From positions 26,781 to 90,780 of the forward strand of contig NZ_BDBB01000038.1 of assembly GCF_001612765.1 (NCBI RefSeq): a DNA stretch of 64,000 nt, given 5' to 3'. The notes below the pieces were generated by a model. It worked only from the letters and a program-made list of their open reading frames with translations. It was not told where the DNA came from and made no database searches. The translations under genes were made by a program, and so were the position numbers. The first letter of the stretch is position 1. Every line of letters begins with the position of its first letter. This DNA is from Nocardia arthritidis NBRC 100137. GTDB taxonomy: Bacteria; Actinomycetota; Actinomycetes; Mycobacteriales; Mycobacteriaceae. Below are positions 37,446-45,465 of this stretch, piece by piece.

Positions 37446-37868
37446 ATGCGGATCCTCTACACCGCGGAGGCCCTGGCCAGCGGCGACGGTCGCGACGGCC
37501 ATGCGCGCACCACCGACGGCAAGCTCGACGTGAATCTGTCGATTCCCAAAGAAATGGGCGGCAACGGCGAGGGCACCAACCCCGAACAGCTGTTCGCGGC
37601 GGGCTACGCGGCGTGTTTCCATTCGGCGTTGCGCCTGGTCGGCAAGCAGACCTCGACCAATGTCGAGGACTCCGCAGTCGGCGCGAAGGTCGGTATCGGC
37701 CCGAACGACGCCGGTGGCTTCGGCCTGGCCGTTACGCTGGAGGTCTCGCTTCCCCATTTGTCCCGCGAGGACGCGCAGACGCTCGCCGACAAAGCCCATC
37801 AGGTGTGCCCGTATTCCAACGCGACCCGCGGCAATATCGACGTCCAGGTCCTCGTTGCCGACGACTGA
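37446..37868 (+). CDS. ohr: Organic hydroperoxide resistance protein Ohr
   Basis: 140 residues, family length. OsmC/Ohr-fold thiol peroxidase that reduces organic hydroperoxides in the cytoplasm. Active cysteines C57 (GYAACFHSAL) and C121 (HQVCPYSNATRG) are both present. GAAGGAG at the end of ohrR serves as ribosome site. Middle gene of ohrR-ohr-dehydrogenase. Confidence 0.95.
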   Translation: MRILYTAEALASGDGRDGHARTTDGKLDVNLSIPKEMGGNGEGTNPEQLFAAGYAACFHSALRLVGKQTSTNVEDSAVGAKVGIGPNDAGGFGLAVTLEVSLPHLSREDAQTLADKAHQVCPYSNATRGNIDVQVLVADD

Positions 37869-37884
37869 TCGAGAAGGAGCGGTT

Positions 37885-38871
37885 ATGCGTGCCGTAGTCA
37901 TCGAACGATTCGGCGAACCGAAGGACGTGCTGGCCACCGCGGAACGCCCGGTTCCCGAGCCAGGGCCGGGCGAGGTGCGGCTCGCGCTGATCCTGTCGCC
38001 GATCCACAATCACGATCTGGCCATCGTGCGCGGCGTGTACGGCTACCGGCCGGAGTTGCCCGCCATCCCGGGCAGCGAGGCGGTCGCGCGGGTCGACGCG
38101 GTGGGTCCGGAGGTCGACGGCCTGTCGGTCGGCCGGCGGGTGACGGTGTCCGGTGCGCAGAACGTGTGGGCCGAGTATTTCGTGGTCCCGGCCCGGCAGG
38201 TGATTCCGCTTCCCGACGCGGTCTCCGACGAGACCGCGGCCCAGCTGCTGGCCATGCCGTTGAGCGCGCTGATGCTGATCGAGGACCTCGAACTGTCGTC
38301 CGGCGACTGGCTGACGATCAATGCCGCCAACGGCGCGGTCGGCAGGCTCGTGAACGTCTTCGCCCGGCAACGCGGTTTGAACGTGCTGAATCTCGTGCGC
38401 GGCCCGGCCTCGGTCGCGGCGCTGCGCGAACTCGGCTACGAGCCGGTGCTCGACACCGAGAGCGAGGGCTGGCGCGACCAGGTGGAGGCGGCCACCTCGG
38501 GTGCGCCGATCCTCCGGGCCGTCGATCAGGTCGGCGGTCGCGCCGCGGCCGCCGAATTGGCATTGCTCGCGCCGGGCGGGCAGCTGATCTCGTTCGGTGC
38601 GCTCTCGGGGCAGCCGTTGTCGCTCGACCCGGGCGCGCTGATCTTCAAACAGGTGCTGATCAAGGGCTTCTGGGGCGCCAAGCGGATCGAGGAGATCGGC
38701 GCCGAGCATCGAGGGCGGCTCATGCGCGAGCTGATCGACCTCGCGGCCGACGGCATCCTGCGGCTGGATATCGAAGCCGCCTATCCGCTGGAGGAAGCGG
38801 CGGATGCGGCGGTCACCACCGAGACGCCGGGCCGCGCCGCCAAGATCGCGCTGCGGGGTCAGCCTGCCTGA
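37885..38871 (+). CDS. Zinc-type alcohol dehydrogenase-like (MDR) oxidoreductase
   Basis: 328 residues of the medium-chain dehydrogenase/quinone-reductase superfamily. GroES-like N-terminus (PEPGPGEVRLAL, PGSEAVARVDAVG) and a nucleotide-binding region around INAANGAVGRLVNVFA, where the usual AxxGGVG is modified. No zinc-ligand cysteine cluster is seen, so a quinone-oxidoreductase-like, zinc-free enzyme is likely. GAAGGAGC lies 16 bp after the ohr stop, placing it in the same operon; it may detoxify carbonyls or quinones arising under peroxide stress. It overlaps the convergent PYROXD2-like gene by 13 bp. Confidence 0.83.
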   Translation: MRAVVIERFGEPKDVLATAERPVPEPGPGEVRLALILSPIHNHDLAIVRGVYGYRPELPAIPGSEAVARVDAVGPEVDGLSVGRRVTVSGAQNVWAEYFVVPARQVIPLPDAVSDETAAQLLAMPLSALMLIEDLELSSGDWLTINAANGAVGRLVNVFARQRGLNVLNLVRGPASVAALRELGYEPVLDTESEGWRDQVEAATSGAPILRAVDQVGGRAAAAELALLAPGGQLISFGALSGQPLSLDPGALIFKQVLIKGFWGAKRIEEIGAEHRGRLMRELIDLAADGILRLDIEAAYPLEEAADAAVTTETPGRAAKIALRGQPA

Positions 38872-40418
38872 TCGGAGTCCAGCACGGCCATCGCTGCGTT
38901 GTGCCCAGGGATGCCGCTGACCCCGCCACCCCGGATGGCGCCCGCACCGCACAGCAACACGTTGCGGTGGCCGGTCGCCACGCCCCACCGGGCTGCGGGG
39001 TCGGCGGGATCGGCGTCCTCCGGCAGGTAAGGGAAGGCCAGATCCCGGTGGAAGATGTGTCCGCCGGGGAGGCCGACCTCGCGCTCCAGTTCGATCGGAG
39101 TTTTCGTCTCGAGGCAGGGTGCGCCGTTCTCGTCCGTCGCCAAACAGTCCGCGATCGGCTCGGCGAGCACCGAATCCAGTTGCGCGAGAGTCGCTCGCAC
39201 GATCTCGTCTTTGGCTGCGGCGTGGTCGGCGGCGAAGAGTTTTCCGCGAGCGTGCAGTCCGAACAGCGTGAGGGTGTGCGCCCCCTGCGCGGCCAGTTCC
39301 GGTCCCAAAATCGTCGGATCCGTCAATGTGTGGCAATAGATTTCAGCGGGTGGCGCGGACGGGATCCGGCCGATCGCGGCCTCACCGTAGGCTCGGTCGA
39401 GCTGGGCGTACGACTCCCCGATGTGGAAAGTCCCCGCGAACGCCTCCCGGGGATCGGCTTCGGCGTCGCGCAACCGCGGGAGACGCCGCAGCAACATGTT
39501 CATCTTCAGCTGCGCGCCTTCGGGTTTCGGCGGCAGGGGCTCGCCGAGCAGTCCGGCGAGAGTGTAAGGCGCGACGTTCGCCAGGACGCGCCGTGCGCCG
39601 ATCGTTCCGTCCGGATAGCCGACTTCCGCCGTGCCACTGTCTGTTTCGATGGTCGTCACCTCGCAGCCGGTGACGATCTCCGCTCCTGCCTCGCGAGCGG
39701 CCGTAGTCAGTGCGTCGGTGAGCGCGCCCATGCCGCCCACCGGCACGTCCCAGGCGCCGGTCCCGCCGCCGATCACGTGGTAGAGGAAGCAGCGATTCTG
39801 CCGCAGCGACGGATCGTGCGCATGGGTGAAAGTACCGATCAGTGCGTCGGTGAGCACCACGCCGCGCACGGTATCGTCGGCGAAAGTGGACTCGATCGTC
39901 TCGCCCAGCGGCCGCTCGAACAGCGCTTCCCAGATGGCCGCGTCGTCCACGATGTGGCGTAGCGCCTCTTTGGACGGAAGCGGCCGGGTCAGCGTCGGAA
40001 AGACCCGCCGGGCCAGCTGCGCTGTGGCCGCGTAGAACTGCTGCCAGGCGCGGAACTCCCGCTCCGAGCCGGTCAGCCGCGCGAAACTCGCCTGCGTCCG
40101 CGGGTGCGCCGCCGAGACCAGCAATCCCCCGTCCCCGACCGGTGTGTAGGACGAGACCGCCCGCCGCCGGGTCTCGAACCGCAAGCCCAGCTCCGTGACG
40201 ATCGACCGCGGCAACAGGCTCACCAGATACGAGTATCGCGACAGTCGGGCATCGACGCCGGCGAACACCCGCTCGGACACCGCCGCGCCGCCGGTGTACG
40301 GCTGCCGTTCGAGCACCACCACCGACCGCCCGGCCCGCGCCAGGTAGGCAGCGGCCACCAAACCGTTGTGGCCGCCGCCGACGATCACGACATCGTAGAA
40401 GGAACGCGTCGGCGTCAT
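38859..40418 (-). CDS. FAD-dependent oxidoreductase, PYROXD2/phytoene desaturase-like
   Basis: 519 residues. N-terminal FAD motif DVVIVGGGHNGLVAAAYLAR then LERQPYTGGAA; C-terminal GHRNVLLCGAGAIRGGGVSGIPGHNAA is the second dinucleotide site and places it near PYROXD2/RETSAT-type carotenoid-oxidoreductase-like proteins. The substrate is unknown; no carotenoid genes are nearby. ATG 40418 (MTPTRSFYD) is chosen since the longer upstream frame has no homology. Its 3' end overlaps the convergent dehydrogenase gene by 13 bp. Confidence 0.85.
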   Translation of the reverse strand: MTPTRSFYDVVIVGGGHNGLVAAAYLARAGRSVVVLERQPYTGGAAVSERVFAGVDARLSRYSYLVSLLPRSIVTELGLRFETRRRAVSSYTPVGDGGLLVSAAHPRTQASFARLTGSEREFRAWQQFYAATAQLARRVFPTLTRPLPSKEALRHIVDDAAIWEALFERPLGETIESTFADDTVRGVVLTDALIGTFTHAHDPSLRQNRCFLYHVIGGGTGAWDVPVGGMGALTDALTTAAREAGAEIVTGCEVTTIETDSGTAEVGYPDGTIGARRVLANVAPYTLAGLLGEPLPPKPEGAQLKMNMLLRRLPRLRDAEADPREAFAGTFHIGESYAQLDRAYGEAAIGRIPSAPPAEIYCHTLTDPTILGPELAAQGAHTLTLFGLHARGKLFAADHAAAKDEIVRATLAQLDSVLAEPIADCLATDENGAPCLETKTPIELEREVGLPGGHIFHRDLAFPYLPEDADPADPAARWGVATGHRNVLLCGAGAIRGGGVSGIPGHNAAMAVLDSDQAG

Positions 40419-40639
40419 CCGTTCTCGATAGCACGAATCGTCTCCGGACGACAGCATCCCGGCCGCAACGGTCGAGAACGATCGGTGAAATCGGCCTGCG
40501 CTCGCGCACGAAACCGAAATGGTCGATCGGACAGCCACCGCGCGAGCCTGCCCACTGACATCCGCCAGGCCTTGACTACGGGCAGCGTCATTCATGACCG
40601 AGTCGACTCGGGCAAAAGGGCCGCGAGCATCCGGGTTGA

Positions 40640-41161
40640 TCAGCCGGGCGCGGCTCCCCCTTCGGAGTCCCAGTTGGTCTCCGCGGCTTCCCGCTCGGTG
40701 CGATCGATCTGCGCTCGTGCGGTGACCGTTCGCAGTTCGTCGACGGTCGAAGGAATCGTGGCGTGTGCGGCGGTGTCGATGGTCGCGTACGCGGCATCCC
40801 GGGTGGTCTTCGGTGGGACGACGAGCAAGGCGATCCGGGCCCCGCTGACACCGAGGACATCCAAGGAGTGCGCCGGCTTGAACCGATACCCGTCGAGCCG
40901 GACTCGCCGCCCGGCGTCATCGATTCCTCGTGGCGCGTGCGGCCATTCGCCGAGATGATAGGTCACTCGATGGATTGGGCCGAGCCGCGGGCGCAGCGTT
41001 GCGAGCAGATCCGGCAGCTCCGCGACGAGGTCGTCGCCGCGTGGCCACCATGCGCCGTCGACATGGCCCGGCACGGGGGCGTCGGACCGTAGTCCCAACC
41101 GCGCAGCCAATGCCGCAGGGGGATCGCGCCCGGCACCGGGCAGGGTCGTTCGAGTGGTCAT
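40640..41161 (-). CDS. DUF5994-like protein
   Basis: 173 residues. Conserved GHVDGAWWPRGDDLVAELPD and VTYHLGEWPHAPR are features I associate with the actinobacterial DUF5994 family, of unknown function. Soluble; a Glu/Asp-rich tail follows. ATG 41161 (MTTRTTL) has a purine-rich AAAGAAG upstream. Tail-to-head with a small membrane protein gene; possible two-gene unit. Confidence 0.65.
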   Translation of the reverse strand: MTTRTTLPGAGRDPPAALAARLGLRSDAPVPGHVDGAWWPRGDDLVAELPDLLATLRPRLGPIHRVTYHLGEWPHAPRGIDDAGRRVRLDGYRFKPAHSLDVLGVSGARIALLVVPPKTTRDAAYATIDTAAHATIPSTVDELRTVTARAQIDRTEREAAETNWDSEGGAAPG

Positions 41162-41201
41162 GATGAATGCTTCTTTCCGAGCATAGGCCGCTACGGGGTC
41201 A

Positions 41202-41627
41202 TCAGCGGGCGGCCGGGCTGCGTCCGAACAACTTGCCCAGGCCGCGTGGGCGGTGTGTGGGCTGGTTACCGGTTCCGTGGCCGGCAAGGGTGCCTGGCGC
41301 ATCGGTGGTGCCGGTGGGGCTGGAATAGATGGGAGTGTCTCGGCGGGAGGCGTCGAGATCACGCCGCGCGGCGAGTTCACGACGCGCGGCACGTCCGCGA
41401 CGGGCGGTGCGCCGGGCGCCGGCAAGCAACATGCCCAGCCCGGCGATTCCGATGCCACCGACGACTATGCCGTAGAGGAACAGCACCCCGGTGGAACCCG
41501 TGACGTGATAGCCGAATATCGCGAAATTGTCGGTCAACGCGTGATTGCTGCCGCCGTTGGCGAAGACTCCGGCGACGCCGACGAGCACGGCGGCGACGAG
41601 GATGACGAGCCCGATGATAACGATCAT
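41202..41627 (-). CDS. Small two-helix membrane protein
   Basis: 141 residues: helix 1 at ~1-23, helix 2 at ~43-70, then an Arg-rich cytoplasmic tail (ARRTARRGRAARRELAARR) and a Pro/Thr-rich end. No family recognised. The LAPA-like layout of two helices plus basic tail is common in small actinobacterial envelope proteins. It may be cotranscribed with the DUF5994-like gene 40 bp downstream. Confidence 0.6.
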   Translation of the reverse strand: MIVIIGLVILVAAVLVGVAGVFANGGSNHALTDNFAIFGYHVTGSTGVLFLYGIVVGGIGIAGLGMLLAGARRTARRGRAARRELAARRDLDASRRDTPIYSSPTGTTDAPGTLAGHGTGNQPTHRPRGLGKLFGRSPAAR

Positions 41628-41716
41628 GACGATCCCTCGGATCTGTAGGTGCTCTCAGTACACGCCGCTCCGGGCGACATGTCAACGTCGTAGACCTACA
41701 GCAGTAGAAGGGTGAC

Positions 41717-42298
41717 TCACCCGGCCGCGGCGAGCAGCGCCGCCGCGGCGGCGCGAGCCTGCTCGCCGACACCCACCGCACCGTGTATCGCCGCCACGAC
41801 GGTCGCGCCCTCCACCAGCATCAGCAACTGACGGCCCAGCACAGCTGGATCCCGCGCTCCGGCGCGGGCGGCGATGCCGGTGAAGAGGTCGAGATAGCGG
41901 TGCAGGTGCGCTGCGGTGATGGCCCGCACCGCATCGTCGTAGTGCTGGGCCGCCGCGTTCACCATCGCGCAACCACGGAAGCCCGGTTCCGCGTACCACT
42001 CGCCCATCGCGTCGAAGATCGCGGCCACCTGTTCGGCAGGGTCGCCACCGGCCGATTCGATCGCCCTCGCCAGCCATGCCCCCACCTCTTCACCGCGCGC
42101 CTCGAGCATCGCGCGCACGAGCCCGTCTTTGGTGCCGAAGTGCCGGTACAGCGTCTCCTTGGACACTCCGAGCCGTGCACACAGTTCGGCCACACCGACC
42201 CCGTCGAGCCCCCGCTCGTACAGCAGCGGTTGCGCCGCTTCGAGAATGGCGGCGCGAGTGCGCGCCGGGTCGATCGTCGAACCTTTGGCCACGGGCAT
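41717..42298 (-). CDS. TetR-family transcription repressor
   Basis: 193 residues. N-terminal HTH (ARTRAAILEAAQPLLYERG, then VGVAELCARLGVSKETLYRHF) with the typical TetR helix 3. The ligand domain includes FRGCAMVNAAAQ, a pattern seen in TetR proteins near oxidoreductase or hydrolase genes. It is divergent from the alpha/beta hydrolase gene at 42419 and probably represses it. Starts at ATG 42298. Confidence 0.88.
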   Translation of the reverse strand: MPVAKGSTIDPARTRAAILEAAQPLLYERGLDGVGVAELCARLGVSKETLYRHFGTKDGLVRAMLEARGEEVGAWLARAIESAGGDPAEQVAAIFDAMGEWYAEPGFRGCAMVNAAAQHYDDAVRAITAAHLHRYLDLFTGIAARAGARDPAVLGRQLLMLVEGATVVAAIHGAVGVGEQARAAAAALLAAAG

Positions 42299-42308
42299 AC
42301 CTAGATGG

Positions 42309-42363
42309 TAACGACTGGTTCGATCATCTGCTAGCGTGCCAGATCGTAATGATCGGTTCGATC
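42309..42363. promoter_or_regulatory. Pair of 17-bp direct repeats, candidate TetR sites
   Basis: TAACGACTGGTTCGATC (42309-42325) and TAATGATCGGTTCGATC (42347-42363) share 14 of 17 bases, start 38 bp apart and occupy the whole promoter region between the TetR and hydrolase genes. They are the obvious candidates for repressor binding. Confidence 0.5.
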
Positions 42364-42418
42364 CAAGAGATCGCCGCCAGCCGCTCCACTCGCGACCCGA
42401 ACAAGAAGGACAACTACC

Positions 42419-43090
42419 GTGACGACTTTCGTTCTGATTCCCGGCATGTGCCACGGCGGCTGGTGCTTCGAGCAGCTCACCGAGCAGTTGCGGGCACACC
42501 GTCATCGCGTGTATCCGTTGACTCCGACCGGAGTCGGTGAGCGCGTCCATCTCCGCCACGGAGTGAATCTGGACACCCATATCCAGGACGTCACCGCGGT
42601 GCTGGCCGCCGAGAACATCACCGACGCGGTCCTGGTCGGCCACAGTTACGGCGGCATGGTGATCACCGGAGCAGCCGACCGCGCCGCGGCTCGGGTCGAG
42701 TCGCTGGTGTACCTCGATGCCGTGGTGCCCGGGCCTGGGGACTCCTGCTTCACACTGGTTTCGGATGCAGAGCGGCGGTGGTACCTGGACGTGGTCGATA
42801 CCGGTGACGCCGTGCGCCCGCTGCCCTTCTTCGATCCACGAGCCACACCGCACCCGCTCGCGTCGGTCCTCCAACCGCTGAGGCTCACCGGCGATCTCAC
42901 CCACATCCGGCGCAAGCACTACGTCTACGCCACCGGATGGGAAACTCCCTCGCCGTTCACCGCCACCTACCAGCGACTGCGGAACGAAGTCGGATGGACG
43001 ACCCACGCGCTCGACGGCGGCCACAACCTGATGCGGGACGCCCCCGAGGACTTGCTGCGGATACTGCTCGAGGTCGCCGAACACGGCTGA
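42419..43090 (+). CDS. Alpha/beta-fold hydrolase
   Basis: 223 residues. LIPGMCHGGWCFEQL is the oxyanion region and VLVGHSYGGMV the nucleophile elbow with catalytic serine; LDGGHNLMRDAP carries the histidine. This compact form is the family of salicylate esterase/PIR7-like hydrolases. GTG start preceded by AAGAAGGA. Likely controlled by the divergent TetR gene; substrate unknown. Confidence 0.86.
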   Translation: MTTFVLIPGMCHGGWCFEQLTEQLRAHRHRVYPLTPTGVGERVHLRHGVNLDTHIQDVTAVLAAENITDAVLVGHSYGGMVITGAADRAAARVESLVYLDAVVPGPGDSCFTLVSDAERRWYLDVVDTGDAVRPLPFFDPRATPHPLASVLQPLRLTGDLTHIRRKHYVYATGWETPSPFTATYQRLRNEVGWTTHALDGGHNLMRDAPEDLLRILLEVAEHG

Positions 43091-43194
43091 CACCCAAAAC
43101 CATGGGCCGACCGCGACATCACGCCATGAACCTACTCACGAACGGCCCGAGTCGATAGGATACGAGCACCGACAAACTCGCGGGGAGGAGAGTT

Positions 43195-44463
43195 GTGGCC
43201 GTCTTCATCAGCTATCACAGCAGTAAGCGGCCCGTCGTCGAGCACATTGCCACGTACTTTGCGCGCCATGATATTTCGACATGGTGGGCGCCACGCGACG
43301 TACCACCGGGCTCGGACTGGGACGAGGCGATCTCGCACGCGATCAGGCAGTCCACGGCGCTTGTCCTGCTGTTCTGCGCCTCGGCGGATTCGAGCGTTCA
43401 CGTCAAGCGGGAAGTCCATCTCGCGGATAGAGCGAAGATCCCTATCTACTGGGTTCGACTGGAGCAGATCCAACCGGAGCGGCTCGGCTACTACCTGTCC
43501 CCCACACAATGGGTGGATTGGCTGGACCAGCGTGACAGCACGTTGGACTCCCTCGTCAGGGATCTGAAGCGACCGGGCTCGAGTGGCCGCGCGCCGGATA
43601 ATGCACCGGTGCCGCGCTCCACAGAACCTGTCCCCGTCACCGATTGGCCCGCAGGCGTCGCCGTCTTCGAAAACGACCGCGTTGCGGCGGAGGCGGCCGC
43701 ACACACCTACTTCAGAATCGCGCGCGACGCCTCCGACCGAAGTATCGTTCTTCCCACCGGACGTGCGGCGACGCAGATTTTCCGCGCCATGCTGCGGATC
43801 GCGCATCGCTACGCTCCGGCACCGTTCGGCGACGCGCATCTTCTTTCGGACACCGAAACTTTCGGCGTGGACCACAGTCACCACACATCCCGCACCCGGC
43901 ACGTCGTAGAGACGCTGATCGAGCCGCTGACCGAACGCGGACTTGGCCCTGCCACCGATCAGTTGCATCTGCTGTCCGGCCAGATCTCCGAAAGCGAGGA
44001 TCCGCTACTGCGAACCCAGCGCACGCTACGACTGTATCCCCCTGCCGTCCACGGGATCTCGATCTCTCCAGCCGGTGAGGTGCTGGGGTACGAGGTCGGT
44101 ATGTACACCGACCCCGACGAAATCGTCAGCGACGGATGCCGCGTCGTGGAACTCAGCGAGCACGGCCGCCGATATATCGATCCGAACCAGCCCTCACGTT
44201 CGGTACTGACCATCGGCTTGGCCTCTGCACTGGAATGCTCCGGCTTGATGGTGCTGGCCTTCGACAAGACCAAGACGAGAATCATCCATCAGATGACTCA
44301 CTTCCCCGAAACGGCCGGTGTTCCGGCCAGTCTCTTGCGACGCAACCCCCGGGCGGTCATAGTCACCACCCGCCATATCGCCGAAGCGGCGGAACTCGAG
44401 AACACCCACTTTCCGGAGTCAGCGGAGGCAGGCAGCGAATGGATGATCAGCAGGTTCGGCTGA
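43195..44463 (+). CDS. TIR domain fused to a NagB-like sugar-isomerase-fold domain
   Basis: 422 residues. Residues 1-~125 are a TIR domain: VFISYHSSKR, WWAPRDVPPGSDWDEAIS, then E73 in HVKREVHLA, the position of the NADase glutamate, so NAD(P)-processing activity is plausible. After a ~25-residue linker, ~155-415 resemble glucosamine-6-phosphate isomerase/NagB: VLPTGRAATQIFRAML (phosphate loop), DTETFGVDHSHHTS and a good C-terminal match around LTIGLASALECSGLMVLAFD, ending with PASLLRRNPRAVIV. The NagB catalytic DGHIAFNEP segment is not recognisable, so the domain probably binds a sugar phosphate or nucleotide rather than isomerising it. GTG start with GGGGAGGAG. The PfkB kinase gene overlaps its 3' end. 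Base composition is poorer in GC than in flanks. Cytoplasmic. Confidence 0.85.
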   Translation: MAVFISYHSSKRPVVEHIATYFARHDISTWWAPRDVPPGSDWDEAISHAIRQSTALVLLFCASADSSVHVKREVHLADRAKIPIYWVRLEQIQPERLGYYLSPTQWVDWLDQRDSTLDSLVRDLKRPGSSGRAPDNAPVPRSTEPVPVTDWPAGVAVFENDRVAAEAAAHTYFRIARDASDRSIVLPTGRAATQIFRAMLRIAHRYAPAPFGDAHLLSDTETFGVDHSHHTSRTRHVVETLIEPLTERGLGPATDQLHLLSGQISESEDPLLRTQRTLRLYPPAVHGISISPAGEVLGYEVGMYTDPDEIVSDGCRVVELSEHGRRYIDPNQPSRSVLTIGLASALECSGLMVLAFDKTKTRIIHQMTHFPETAGVPASLLRRNPRAVIVTTRHIAEAAELENTHFPESAEAGSEWMISRFG

Positions 44464-45365
44464 GAGAAACGCCGCAGGTGGCGGTCGTAGGCATGGCGAC
44501 GATCGACTATCTCTACGTTCTGGACACCCATCCCGCCGAGGACAGTGAGAACCCGGTGCGCAGGCACGGGGTCGTAGTGGGCGGACCGGCCGGACGTGGC
44601 TCCATCACGGCGGCGCGACTGGGCGGAGGTGGCGTCAGCCTCTACGCGATGTGCGGAACCGGCATTCACGCGGAAGTACTGCGACGTGAGCTGACAAGCG
44701 AACCCCTCGAGATCAATCTCTTCGAACGGGCCGAACCCAGCCAACATTCGGCAGTGATAATCGCCGCCGACCGAGGTACCCGAACCACCATCTGGACGCC
44801 CCAGCCGCGAGTCGACTCGGCGCTGCTCGACGCCTTGGACGGGGCGTTGACCGGCGCGGATGCCGCGCTACTGGACTGTACCGACCCCGAGTTGAGCACG
44901 GCCGCCATCCAGTCGTGCCGCGCCGCGGGCGTCCCGATCGTGATCGATACAGGCGGCTACAAGCAGTCGAGCGAGGGATTCCTGCACGGCGTCGACTACA
45001 TAGCCGCTCCGGAAAAGTTCTTCACCGGCCGCCATCCGGGCGAACCGCTCGATGAGAGCATGTCGCGAGTCTTTGCCGACTTCGAACCGAAAGTCCTGAT
45101 CGCGACCCAAGGGAGTCGTGGCGGGGTCTACCTCGATGAGGCCGGGCAACACCGCTATAGGGCGTTCGAGGTCACAACGGAAGACACCTGCGGTGCGGGC
45201 GACACCTTTCACGGCGCGCTCGCATGGGCGGTCGCCGCAGACGCCTCTGTCGGCGCGGCGCTCGACATCGCGTCCTGGGCAGCGGCTCAGAAGTGCGCGA
45301 CCTTCGGCAACGTTGGCATCCCGGACCGTTCGGCATTGAAGGAATACTTGACCGAACACTACTGA
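44439..45365 (+). CDS. PfkB-family carbohydrate/nucleoside kinase coupled to the TIR protein
   Basis: 308 residues. VAVVGMATIDYLY is the N-terminal PfkB strand, GGPAGRGSITAARLGG replaces the usual GGxxxN region, and TEDTCGAGDTFHGALAWA holds the catalytic aspartate and anion hole of signature 2. It should phosphorylate a sugar, sugar phosphate or nucleoside. ATG 44439 lies 25 bp inside the TIR gene, with GGAGG a little far upstream, so translation appears coupled. Together with the NagB-like fusion partner this suggests one sugar-phosphate-type ligand for both proteins. It converges with the HTH-TPR regulator gene. Confidence 0.85.
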   Translation: MDDQQVRLRETPQVAVVGMATIDYLYVLDTHPAEDSENPVRRHGVVVGGPAGRGSITAARLGGGGVSLYAMCGTGIHAEVLRRELTSEPLEINLFERAEPSQHSAVIIAADRGTRTTIWTPQPRVDSALLDALDGALTGADAALLDCTDPELSTAAIQSCRAAGVPIVIDTGGYKQSSEGFLHGVDYIAAPEKFFTGRHPGEPLDESMSRVFADFEPKVLIATQGSRGGVYLDEAGQHRYRAFEVTTEDTCGAGDTFHGALAWAVAADASVGAALDIASWAAAQKCATFGNVGIPDRSALKEYLTEHY

Positions 45366-45465
45366 CCCGCAGGTTTCTGCACTACATGGGATCAAACGAA
45401 GCCATCGACATCACCGTCCCGCTCGCACTCACGATCCACTCACCTCAGACCCATGCAGCCTCAAC

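Noticed and set aside
41643..41701. CTGTAGGT / ACCTACAG inverted repeat between the small membrane protein gene and the TetR gene
   Set aside because: Only 8-bp arms with a ~43-bp gap; such pairs arise by chance too easily to call.
42347..42363. GGTTCGATC resembling a tRNA T-arm
   Set aside because: No acceptor, D or anticodon stems can be folded around it; it is one of two direct repeats in a promoter.
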